Below are positions 1 to 5,921 of a DNA stretch of 11,551 nt, in pieces (positions within the stretch are counted from its first letter, which is position 1; every line of letters starts with the position of its first letter). The stretch comes from JBDLIL01 sp039714855. Lineage in GTDB: Bacteria; Patescibacteriota; Microgenomatia; UBA1400; PJMF01. Location: assembly GCA_039714855.1 (NCBI GenBank), contig JBDLIL010000030.1, positions 1 through 11,551 on the forward strand. Reading direction: 5' to 3'. The position numbers and the translations under genes were made by a program. The notes beneath the pieces are model-generated. The model was not told the origin of the DNA. It did no database searches and worked only from the letters and a program-made list of their open reading frames with translations.

Positions 1-260
1 AATACTATACGAGTAATGGTAAATATGGAGATATCGAAGCAATGGTGGAGTCAATCCAGGGAGGATTGCCCTCTGACCCTAAGCCATCACCCTATCCTGG
101 GTATTATATTCAGGTTAATCCTTCAACAGGCAGATACTGTGCTTGTGCAAAATTAGAAATAGAAGGAATGGGCAATTCTGATGGTCCTCCTTTTCAATGG
201 GGTGCTACCTGTGAGTTTGATGACGATGGGGATTATTTTTGCGCAAGTTATTTGCAATGA
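1..260 (+). CDS. Type IV pilin-like protein, C-terminal part (5' end outside window)
   Basis: The reading frame is open from the window edge (first full codon at position 3, reading YYTSNGKYGDIEAM) to a TGA stop at 258-260, so the ATG at 42 is probably internal. The stretch YYTSNGKYG followed by a proline- and tyrosine-rich segment (PSPYPGYYIQVNPSTGRYCACAKLE) resembles the globular C-terminal half of small type IV pilins and pseudopilins, where it follows the N-terminal hydrophobic helix. Cysteines in YCAC, in CEFDDDGD and in YFCAS could form the disulfide-closed loop common in pilins. The hydrophobic helix and prepilin cleavage site would lie upstream and cannot be seen. The likely role is a surface pilus subunit or minor pseudopilin. 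This is the only gene here that ends in TGA. Identification rests on sequence style, so the subfamily is open. Confidence 0.7.
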   Translation, partial: YYTSNGKYGDIEAMVESIQGGLPSDPKPSPYPGYYIQVNPSTGRYCACAKLEIEGMGNSDGPPFQWGATCEFDDDGDYFCASYLQ

Positions 261-334
261 ACACGTATTAAATTTATTTTTTTGAAAAAATTATGAAAGA
301 TATTATTCAGTACGCAGATTTTGAAAAAATATTT
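261..334. other. Intergenic spacer with possible gene-start remnant
   Basis: This AT-rich spacer holds a T-run/A-run palindrome (TTTTTTTGAAAAAA, about 277-290), which could weakly end the pilin transcript but has no GC stem. An ATG at 293 opens a frame reading MKDIIQYADFEKI up to about 331. That resembles the first residues of tRNA-binding-domain proteins (MetRS beta/EMAP type), then runs antisense into the end of the reverse-strand gene and loses any similarity. I do not call it a gene. Confidence 0.3.
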
Positions 335-646
335 CTACTTCTTCTTTTTAACTTCCAATTTTTGAAACCAGCCTCTGCCATAGAGCACTGCAATGACGCC
401 ATAAGTAGCAATATCCAGCCAAGTTTCTTCTATAGATTCATTCGTAACCCCATCATTTTGTAAATATAAATTCTTTAATCTTTCAATTTTTTCGGCTACA
501 CGAAAAGAAATTCCCAATTCTTTGATGCTTAAAATATTACCTTTGCCGTAATCATGATGCTTTTTGAGAAACATCTCTAAAAGCTCTTCTAAAACCACTT
601 CGTAGGCTTCATCTAGTGTTTTGGGTTGTTTTTTCTTGGCAGTCAT
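335..646 (-). CDS. Nmad1 / DUF1599 family protein
   Basis: A 103-residue protein beginning MTAKKKQPKTLDEAYEVV. The core HHDYGKGNI, then GISFRVAEKIERLKNL, then NESIEETWLDIATYGVIAV is the family pattern of Nmad1 (nucleotide modification associated domain 1, DUF1599). That is a small all-helical family found in phages and bacteria and proposed to act in modified-nucleotide metabolism; its exact reaction is not established. The frame extends upstream to an ATG at 685, but the ATG at 646 is preferred. It has AAGGA four bases upstream (651-655), a promoter overlaps the extra 13 codons, and those codons look unlike the family. The tail is lysine-rich (EVKKKK). The gene is divergent from ftsH, and no phage genes are adjacent. 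A MazG-like nucleotide hydrolase is a less likely alternative. Confidence 0.75.
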   Translation of the reverse strand: MTAKKKQPKTLDEAYEVVLEELLEMFLKKHHDYGKGNILSIKELGISFRVAEKIERLKNLYLQNDGVTNESIEETWLDIATYGVIAVLYGRGWFQKLEVKKKK

Positions 647-655
647 AATTTCCTT

Positions 656-685
656 GTTATATAACAGTTTGCTACAGTTTGGCAA
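656..685 (-). promoter_or_regulatory. Putative promoter of the Nmad1 gene
   Basis: On the reverse strand, TTGCCA (685-680) and TATAAC (661-656) match the sigma-70 consensus at 5 of 6 positions each with an 18-base spacer. The predicted transcript start near 649 is only about three bases before the ATG at 646, so the AAGGA motif at 651-655 would lie upstream of the mRNA 5' end. Confidence 0.5.
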
Positions 686-710
686 TTGCCTACGTTTACA
701 TCAAGCCCTG

Positions 711-719
711 TGTTAGAAT
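711..719 (+). promoter_or_regulatory. Putative extended -10 promoter of ftsH
   Basis: TGTTAGAAT fits the extended -10 form TGnTANAAT. No -35 box sits at normal spacing, which extended -10 promoters can tolerate. The predicted transcript start is near 726, three bases before the ftsH ATG at 729. There is no Shine-Dalgarno motif between the two. Confidence 0.45.
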
Positions 720-728
720 AGCTAGATT

Positions 729-2654
729 ATGAAGCAAAATAAATCGAAAAAGATAGGTAAAAATAAGCTCCCCAAAAATATTTCAAGCAAAAACCGACCA
801 AACTCTGGCTGGAAAAAAATCGAGATGAACGCAAATCTTAATAAGATTCTTAGTCAAGGTATCGTTTACTTAATAATTGGCCTACTTTTTGTACCATTAA
901 TTCTAAACTTGATAAATGGCAACATTAAAGAAGAATTGTCATTATCAGAATTGGTTAAAGATGTTAGGGAAGAAAAAGTGGAGAGATTGGAAATCGCGGG
1001 GCCTGAAGTTCGTATTTATTATAAAGACCTAAGTCAAAGAGTAGCTAGAAAAGAAGATGGGCAAGATTTGACTACAATTCTAAATCAATCCGATATTGAT
1101 TTGGCAGCAGTCAACGTTAAAATTCGCAATTTGTCTTTTAGCGAAATGGCTTGGGATTTATTTTTAAATATTGCTCCCATATTTTTAGCAGTGATAGTAT
1201 TTTTCTTTTTGTTCAGACAGATGAGGGGTGGTGCTGGCGATATTATGGGAATTGGTAGAAGTAAGGCTAAGATTTTTATCAAAGGCAAGCAATCTACCAA
1301 ATTTGCCAACGTGGGTGGTATGGACGAAGCCAAAAAAGAATTGGAAGAAATTGTTGACTTTTTAAAACATCCCAAAAAATATAAAAAAGTGGGAGCTAGA
1401 ACTCCCAAAGGTGTACTTTTGGTTGGACCATCAGGAACAGGTAAGACTTTACTTGCTAGAGCAGTGGCAGGTGAGGCCAATGTGCAATTTCTTTCCATTG
1501 CGGGAAGTGAATTTATGGAAATGTTGGTGGGTGTGGGTGCTTCTCGAGCTAGAGATTTGTTTAAAACAGCAAAAAAATTAGCTCCTGCTATTATTTTTAT
1601 TGATGAAATTGATGCCATTGGTCGTATCAGAGGCCATGGCAGCATGGGTGGTCATGATGAAAGAGAGCAGACTTTAAATCAGATTTTAGTTGAAATGGAT
1701 GGTTTTACCCAAAATGATAATGTGGTTGTAATGGCAGCTACTAATAGGGGCGACATGTTGGATCCGGCGTTGGTACGACCCGGTAGATTTGATCGCAGAG
1801 TAGTGGTTAATTTACCCGATCTAAAAGAACGCAAGTTTATCATTAAGATCCATGCCAAGGGTAAGCCTTTTGCTAAAGATGTGAATTGGGATAAAGTGTC
1901 CAAGCGTACAGTTGGGTTTAGCGGTGCTGACATAGAAAACATGCTTAATGAGGCTGCTATCGCTGTGGCTATAGCTAGTAAATCTGAAATTAGCATGCCG
2001 GATATAGAAGAAGCTTCGCTTAAGGTTAAATTGGGTAGAAGTAAAAAAAGATTACATGATGATTTTGAGAGAAAAATGACAGCTTACCATGAAGCGGGTC
2101 ACGCAGTAATTGCTCATGTTTTACCCCATGCTGATCCGGTGCACAGGGTATCAATAGTGTCTCGCGGTCATGCATTGGGCTTCACTCTGACGCCTCCGGA
2201 AAAAGATAAGGTCCAAACTACCAAAAAAGATTTACTCGACGAAATAGCAGTGTTATTGGGAGGTAGAGCAGCTGAGGAAATGATCTTTGATGAACAAACT
2301 GCAGGTGCTAGTAATGATATTCAACGAGCTACTAAAATTGCTAGAGCCATGGTAATAGATTACGGAATGAGTGATTTAGGTCCTATGAATTTTGCTCCGC
2401 AGGTGGAAAACAGTAATTATCGCAGGGCCGTTTTAGAGCCGCAAAAAATTTCTGATAGGTTGCAAGAAAAAGTAGATAATGCTGTGACCAAAATAGTCAA
2501 AGCTGGTGAGAAGCAAGCAGCATTGCTTTTGAAAAAGTATAAAAAGGAATTAGAAAAAGTTGCCGAGCAACTATTGGATGTTGAAACATTGGATAGTGAT
2601 GATTTTGAAAAATTGATGGGGATGGAGAAGGCAAAGAGAATGTCTAATTCCTAA
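729..2654 (+). CDS. ftsH: ATP-dependent zinc metalloprotease FtsH
   Basis: Membrane-anchored AAA+ protease (641 aa, usual family length) that extracts and degrades misfolded or short-lived proteins. After a lysine-rich cytoplasmic start, two membrane segments lie at about residues 40-60 and 140-162, enclosing the small extracytoplasmic domain. The AAA module follows: Walker A GPSGTGKT (233-240), Walker B IIFIDEID with D292/E293, and the second region of homology RPGRFDRR with arginine fingers. The peptidase domain has the zinc motif HEAGH (H454, H458) and the third ligand D530 in GASNDIQRAT, 76 residues on, as expected. The tail is coiled-coil-like. Walker A has serine where FtsH proteins nearly always have proline (GPPGTGKT). 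The gene has its own promoter and is divergent from the Nmad1 gene. Confidence 0.97.
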   Translation: MKQNKSKKIGKNKLPKNISSKNRPNSGWKKIEMNANLNKILSQGIVYLIIGLLFVPLILNLINGNIKEELSLSELVKDVREEKVERLEIAGPEVRIYYKDLSQRVARKEDGQDLTTILNQSDIDLAAVNVKIRNLSFSEMAWDLFLNIAPIFLAVIVFFFLFRQMRGGAGDIMGIGRSKAKIFIKGKQSTKFANVGGMDEAKKELEEIVDFLKHPKKYKKVGARTPKGVLLVGPSGTGKTLLARAVAGEANVQFLSIAGSEFMEMLVGVGASRARDLFKTAKKLAPAIIFIDEIDAIGRIRGHGSMGGHDEREQTLNQILVEMDGFTQNDNVVVMAATNRGDMLDPALVRPGRFDRRVVVNLPDLKERKFIIKIHAKGKPFAKDVNWDKVSKRTVGFSGADIENMLNEAAIAVAIASKSEISMPDIEEASLKVKLGRSKKRLHDDFERKMTAYHEAGHAVIAHVLPHADPVHRVSIVSRGHALGFTLTPPEKDKVQTTKKDLLDEIAVLLGGRAAEEMIFDEQTAGASNDIQRATKIARAMVIDYGMSDLGPMNFAPQVENSNYRRAVLEPQKISDRLQEKVDNAVTKIVKAGEKQAALLLKKYKKELEKVAEQLLDVETLDSDDFEKLMGMEKAKRMSNS

Positions 2655-2683
2655 TTGCTCTAATTACTAAGTTTCACTAGTAT
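2655..2683 (+). promoter_or_regulatory. Possible promoter of the K+ channel gene
   Basis: TTGCTC (2655-2660), a 17-base spacer and TAGTAT (2678-2683) form a weak sigma-70-like pair (4 of 6 at each box). It would start transcription near 2690, directly at the ATG at 2691. Read-through from ftsH is equally possible. Confidence 0.25.
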
Positions 2684-2690
2684 TAGATAC

Positions 2691-3116
2691 ATGAATCATA
2701 TTGCTCCGCGGAAATTGCTTGAACAGCGCAAATTTCGTTTTTTACTTATAGCCATGTTTGTTATAGCTTTGGGCCTAGGTTTATTAATAGTGCCATTGGA
2801 GAACAATCAGGGAAACATCAAAACCCCATTTGATGGACTTTGGTGGGCAGTAACTACCCTTACCACTGTGGGTTATGGGGACTATGTGCCAGTAACTTTT
2901 CCAGGAAAAATTCTAGGAATTGTGTTGCAGCTCATAGGTGCCATCATGTTTGGTCTTTTAATTGCCATGATGGGTAGTACTGTCAATAGAGTTCAAGATG
3001 AGTTTTATTGGCGTCGGCTTTTTGAAAGGTTTGACAGGATGGAAAAAATTATTGACGATCTTATGAAGCGTTCAGATTTTTTAGTCAAAAGTGAAGAAGA
3101 AAAAAGTGACAGATAA
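2691..3116 (+). CDS. Two-helix potassium channel (Ion_trans_2 type)
   Basis: A 141-residue inner-membrane protein with the minimal K+ channel plan: TM1 at about 17-36, pore helix at about 47-57 (FDGLWWAVTTLT), the complete selectivity filter TVGYGD (59-64) and TM2 at about 72-94. The charged C-terminal stretch of about 45 residues (MEKIIDDLMKRSDFLV) is predicted helical and may form a tetramer-stabilising bundle, as in KcsA. No RCK/TrkA-N regulatory domain follows, so gating by a cytoplasmic ligand domain is not indicated. The first arginine and lysine residues fit a cytoplasmic N-terminus. It follows ftsH after 36 bases, and its last 26 bases overlap the longest form of the exonuclease gene. 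Ion selectivity is inferred from the canonical filter. Confidence 0.9.
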   Translation: MNHIAPRKLLEQRKFRFLLIAMFVIALGLGLLIVPLENNQGNIKTPFDGLWWAVTTLTTVGYGDYVPVTFPGKILGIVLQLIGAIMFGLLIAMMGSTVNRVQDEFYWRRLFERFDRMEKIIDDLMKRSDFLVKSEEEKSDR

Positions 3117-4041
3117 TAAAGATATTCTCCTATTGGTAGACGCTCATGCTTTAATTTACAGGGCTTTCTATGCTTTTCCAGAGCTTAATATGAAAGATGG
3201 CATTTTGGTAAATGCCGTTTATGGTTTTTCTAGAATACTTTTGAAAGTATTAAAAGATTTTGATCCTAAATATGTGGCTATTTGTTTTGACCATAAAGAA
3301 AAAACTTTTAGAGCTAAATCTTATGAAGGTTACAAGGCTAACAGAAAAGAAATGCCCGATGAGCTTAAACCACAGATAGATTTAGTTAAGCAAGTGGTGG
3401 ATGCACTAAATATTCCTAGATTTGAAATAGCTGGCTATGAGGCTGATGATCTTATAGGCTCGCTTTCTGCGCAAGCGAGTAAATTTCAAGCAGCAAATAA
3501 CAAGCTGCGAACTATTATAGTTACCGGCGATAAGGATATGTTGCAATTAGTGACAGACAAAGTTCATGTATTTATTCCGTCGCGCAGTAAAAAAAGAGCT
3601 GACACAGAATATGATCCAGCAATAGTTGAGCAAGAGCTGAGTATTACTCCAGAGCAAGTGATAGACATGAAGGCTCTGATGGGAGATCCTTCTGATAATG
3701 TACCTGGTATAAAAGGCATTGGGCAAAAAACTGCTACCAAATTAATCCAAGAATTTAGCAGTATAGAGAATTTATATAAGAATATAAATTCAGAAAATAA
3801 ATTGCTAAGAGGCAGTGTTTTAGAAAAATTAAAATCTAGTAAACAAGATGCAATCATGAGTAAGGAGCTAGTAACTATAAATAGAGGTGCTCCAATAAAG
3901 TTAGATTTAGAAAAATGTAGGATTAATGGCTATGACAAAGAGGAAGCAGCAGCACTATTTGAAGAATTTGAATTTGAATCACTCATCAAAATGCTGCCCA
4001 AAGATGATTTTGAAATAGGTTTACAAGAGGCATTATTCTAG
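3091..4041 (+). CDS. Standalone 5'-3' exonuclease (PolA N-terminal/FEN family)
   Basis: A 316-residue flap endonuclease-like nuclease acting on 5' flaps and RNA primers. The metal-binding acidic residues are in place: D17 in LLVDAHALIYR, E117-A-D119-D120, T145-G-D147-K-D149, and D199-P-S-D202-N, followed by the helix-hairpin-helix GIKGIGQKTATKLI. It ends just after the region matching the end of the PolA exonuclease domain. The next gene begins 33 bases later, so no 3'-5' exonuclease or polymerase domain is attached. The start is uncertain: GTG at 3091 gives a 26-base overlap with the channel gene, while GTG at 3106 would shorten it by five residues and the overlap to 11 bases. Neither has a clear Shine-Dalgarno site, so translation is probably coupled to the channel gene. 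Confidence 0.93.
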   Translation: MKKKKVTDNKDILLLVDAHALIYRAFYAFPELNMKDGILVNAVYGFSRILLKVLKDFDPKYVAICFDHKEKTFRAKSYEGYKANRKEMPDELKPQIDLVKQVVDALNIPRFEIAGYEADDLIGSLSAQASKFQAANNKLRTIIVTGDKDMLQLVTDKVHVFIPSRSKKRADTEYDPAIVEQELSITPEQVIDMKALMGDPSDNVPGIKGIGQKTATKLIQEFSSIENLYKNINSENKLLRGSVLEKLKSSKQDAIMSKELVTINRGAPIKLDLEKCRINGYDKEEAAALFEEFEFESLIKMLPKDDFEIGLQEALF

Positions 4042-4061
4042 TTTAATCAGGCACTCTGAGT

Positions 4062-4067
4062 TATTAT
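4062..4067 (+). promoter_or_regulatory. Possible -10 box of the GT4 gene
   Basis: TATTAT matches 5 of 6 positions of the -10 consensus and ends seven bases before the ATG at 4075, so transcription would begin at about 4074. No convincing -35 box was found. No Shine-Dalgarno motif precedes the start codon. Confidence 0.3.
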
Positions 4068-4074
4068 ATAGATT

Positions 4075-5172
4075 ATGCGTATAGCTTTAGCGCACGACTA
4101 CTTGCGAGAATATGGTGGAGCTGAAAGAGTGCTAGAGGCTCTGCATGAAATCTACCCAGAGGCTCCAGTTTATACTGCATTTGTAGATAAAAAATCTTTG
4201 GGAATTCACTATAAAAAATTTAAAAAGTGGAATATCAAGACGACTTGGATGGCGGACATTCCATTTATAAAAAAATTATATTCACCATTGCGTTTTTTAG
4301 CTCCCCATGCTTTTGCAGATTTAGATTTATCAAAATTTGATTTAGTAATTTCTTCTTCTAATGCTTATTATGCCAAAGCCGTTAAAGTAAGAAATGGCAA
4401 GCATCTTTGTTATTGTCATACGCCTCCACGTTCACTCTATGGCTATAGTACTAGCACTAGCTGGAAAAAAAATATTTTTGTTCGTATCTTTGGAGAATTA
4501 ATTAATTTCTATTTGCGACAAATAGATTTTAAAATTGCCCAAAAAGTAGATGTTTTTATAGCTAATTCAGAAGAGACCAAAAGAAGAATAGAGAAGTTCT
4601 ATAGAAGAGACAGTGTGGTAGTTTTTCCACCAGTGAGTGTTAAAGATGCTATGGATCCCGGCCTTCGCCGGGATGACAGTGGTGGTGAATATTATCTTTA
4701 CGTAAACAGACTAGCGTTGGCTAAGCATCCGGAGATCGCTGTACAAGTTTGTAACAAATTAAATCTACCACTTAAGGTAGTTGGTACTGGAAAAATGCTT
4801 AATCAGCTTAAAGAAATGGTGGGGAATACAGTAGAAATATTAGGTAGTGTTGATGATAAAAAATTAAATAATTTATACTCAGCTGCCAAAGCTTTAATCT
4901 ACCCAGTAGAAGACGAAGATTTTGGCATGATTCCGGTAGAAGCGATGATGCATGGTGTGCCAGTAATAGCACATGCCTCTGGCGGCCCATTAGAAACTGT
5001 TTTAGACAAAAAAACTGGCATCTTTTTTGAAGATTTAAATTTTAAAGGCTTAGAGGAAGCAATTAAAAAATTTGAGAAACAAAAATTTGATAAAAATAAA
5101 ATTAAAAAACATGCAGGGAAGTTTAGTAAGAAAGAGTTTGAGAGGAAGATAAAGAAATTAGTTCTTTTTTAA
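4075..5172 (+). CDS. GT4-family glycosyltransferase with an in-frame palindromic repeat insert
   Basis: A 365-residue GT-B fold glycosyltransferase, predicted retaining, that uses an activated sugar to build glycans or glycolipids. The N-terminal acceptor-side domain opens with MRIALAHDYLREYGGAERV, the glycine-rich start typical of GT4. The linker reads VVVFPPVSV, and the donor domain begins YYLYVNRLALAKHPEIAV. It ends in the EX7E signature E281-DFGMIPV-E289, then HGVPVIAHASGGP. Residues 193-204 (MDPGLRRDDSGG) sit in the inter-domain linker and are encoded by a palindromic repeat at 4651-4686; family members normally go from PPV almost directly to the YYL strand. The lysine-rich C-terminus (about 330-365) is unusually basic. 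The sugar and acceptor cannot be deduced. Confidence 0.9.
   Translation: MRIALAHDYLREYGGAERVLEALHEIYPEAPVYTAFVDKKSLGIHYKKFKKWNIKTTWMADIPFIKKLYSPLRFLAPHAFADLDLSKFDLVISSSNAYYAKAVKVRNGKHLCYCHTPPRSLYGYSTSTSWKKNIFVRIFGELINFYLRQIDFKIAQKVDVFIANSEETKRRIEKFYRRDSVVVFPPVSVKDAMDPGLRRDDSGGEYYLYVNRLALAKHPEIAVQVCNKLNLPLKVVGTGKMLNQLKEMVGNTVEILGSVDDKKLNNLYSAAKALIYPVEDEDFGMIPVEAMMHGVPVIAHASGGPLETVLDKKTGIFFEDLNFKGLEEAIKKFEKQKFDKNKIKKHAGKFSKKEFERKIKKLVLF
4655..4674 (+). repeat. Palindromic repeat inside the GT4 gene
   Basis: ATCCCGGC-CTTC-GCCGGGAT is a perfect 8-bp stem with a 4-base loop, followed by GACAGTGG. It is far more GC-rich than the surrounding gene and is translated as DPGLRRDD. Units of this look (CCGG-CTTCGCCGG-GATGACA) are familiar as dispersed palindromes in many bacterial genomes. 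The in-frame, stop-free position suggests insertion into a tolerant linker. Confidence 0.75.
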
Positions 5173-5185
5173 CTTCACAAGTGCC

Positions 5186-5234
5186 ACATTTATTTATCTA
5201 TTGACACATTTATTCTAAAGCATATAATAAATGT
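5186..5234 (+). promoter_or_regulatory. Three ACATTTATT operator-like repeats upstream of the antitoxin gene
   Basis: ACATTTATT occurs at 5186-5194 and 5206-5214, and its reverse complement AATAAATGT at 5226-5234. The sites begin exactly 20 bp apart (about two helical turns). The second overlaps the -35 box and spacer; the third overlaps the -10 box and predicted transcript start. This is the expected layout for an autoregulatory operator of the AbrB-type antitoxin, although binding is inferred. Confidence 0.6.
5201..5228 (+). promoter_or_regulatory. Near-consensus sigma-70 promoter of the toxin-antitoxin pair
   Basis: A perfect TTGACA (5201-5206) and a perfect TATAAT (5223-5228) are separated by 16 bases. 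Transcription would start near 5235, about three bases before the antitoxin ATG at 5238, leaving no room for a ribosome-binding site. It is the strongest-looking promoter in the window. Confidence 0.75.
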
Positions 5235-5237
5235 ATT

Positions 5238-5498
5238 ATGAATCAAATTTTAAGTACCTCGGGCAATATAAGTTCTCAATATCAGGTAACCCTACCTAAG
5301 TTAGTAAGGGACGCATTAGAGCTCCAGGCTGGTGACGTTGTTAGTTGGGTTGTAGATAAGGGCAAAGTTATCCTTACACCATTGTCTAGAAAAGAAATTG
5401 ACCCTGTTAAGGAGATGAGTGGGAGTGCTAGTGATATATATAAAAAGAGTGGAGGAGCAAAAAAGATTATTAAACAAAATGCTCAAGATTGGATTTAA
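5238..5498 (+). CDS. AbrB/MazE-type antitoxin
   Basis: An 86-residue protein with an N-terminal swapped-hairpin (SpoVT/AbrB) DNA-binding domain. Residues 8-50 (SGNISSQYQVTLPKLVRDAL, then LQAGDVVSWVVDKGKVIL) match the family pattern of a beta strand, the V-T-L-P-K turn and a glycine-aspartate hairpin. The basic, probably flexible C-terminal third (KKSGGAKKIIKQNAQDWI) is where VapB-like antitoxins wrap around the toxin. It is followed by a PIN-domain gene with a TAATG stop-start overlap, the usual antitoxin-first order. The three 20-bp-spaced sites over its promoter fit repression by the antitoxin, with or without the toxin. Alternatively it could be a general AbrB-like regulator, but the coupled PIN gene makes that less likely. 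Confidence 0.85.
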   Translation: MNQILSTSGNISSQYQVTLPKLVRDALELQAGDVVSWVVDKGKVILTPLSRKEIDPVKEMSGSASDIYKKSGGAKKIIKQNAQDWI

Positions 5499-5905
5499 TG
5501 AAAAAAATATTTTTGGACAGCAATATATTTATATATTTTTTTGAAGGAAATAAGAAATACAAAGCTAAATTAGAAAAATTATTTCATAATGCTTTGGAGA
5601 AAAAAATAAAACTTACTTGCTCCGTTATAGTATGGTCGGAAATTTTGCATTTACCTTTCAAAAAATCTAGAGAAGATCTGTTGGCTAAGTATTCCAATTT
5701 AGATAACAAGCCTTTTGCAATAGATTTTATTCCAGTAAATAGAAAAATTGCCATAGACGCTGCTAGAATAAGAGCTTTTTATAGTGTTAAAACACCTGAT
5801 GCTATTCATTTAGCAACTGCTTTATCTGAAAATATAGATGAGTTTTGGACGAATGACAAAAGACTAAATAAGTTTAAAGAGCTTAAAATAACAACTCTTA
5901 GTTAA
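5498..5905 (+). CDS. PIN-domain toxin (VapC-like ribonuclease)
   Basis: A 135-residue PIN-domain protein, a predicted Mg2+-dependent ribonuclease toxin. The four conserved acidic residues are visible: D7 in FLDSNIFIYFFEG, E48 in VWSEIL, D101 in TPDAIHLATAL, and D120 in TNDKRL, in the classical VapC order. An upstream TTG at 5489 is in frame, but the ATG at 5498 shares its A with the antitoxin stop TAA. That TAATG junction implies translational coupling and fixes the start. No Shine-Dalgarno site is evident, so the toxin probably depends on termination-reinitiation and is made in step with the antitoxin. It converges with the glycosidase gene, with six bases between stop codons. The RNA target cannot be predicted; tRNA or rRNA cleavage is typical of the family. 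Confidence 0.87.
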   Translation: MKKIFLDSNIFIYFFEGNKKYKAKLEKLFHNALEKKIKLTCSVIVWSEILHLPFKKSREDLLAKYSNLDNKPFAIDFIPVNRKIAIDAARIRAFYSVKTPDAIHLATALSENIDEFWTNDKRLNKFKELKITTLS

Positions 5906-5921
5906 GGAATTTTAATTTTTT
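5883..5921 (+). terminator. Possible AT-rich terminator between convergent genes
   Basis: TTAAAAT (5883-5889) and ATTTTAA (5909-5915) can pair around a 19-base loop, followed by six T residues (5916-5921). The stem has no G or C pairs, so it is a weak candidate. It overlaps the last codons of the toxin gene and the stop of the reverse-strand glycosidase gene. Confidence 0.25.

Noticed and set aside
42..260. A complete 72-residue gene starting at ATG 42
   Set aside because: The frame is open to the window edge and the residues before the ATG continue the pilin-like pattern; no start signal precedes position 42.
258..260. Recoded TGA (glycine, as in Gracilibacteria/SR1)
   Set aside because: No gene contains an internal TGA, and the pilin frame ends at a natural C-terminus at this TGA.
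1085..1645. Long reverse-strand open frame inside ftsH (186 codons)
   Set aside because: Antisense to conserved FtsH domains with no recognisable motif; a shadow of the real gene.
3459..3479. CTCGCTT-N7-AAGCGAG palindrome inside the exonuclease gene, possibly a fifth in-frame repeat insert
   Set aside because: It encodes SLSAQAS in a helix where the family also has residues, its composition is less extreme, and it shares no core with the other units.
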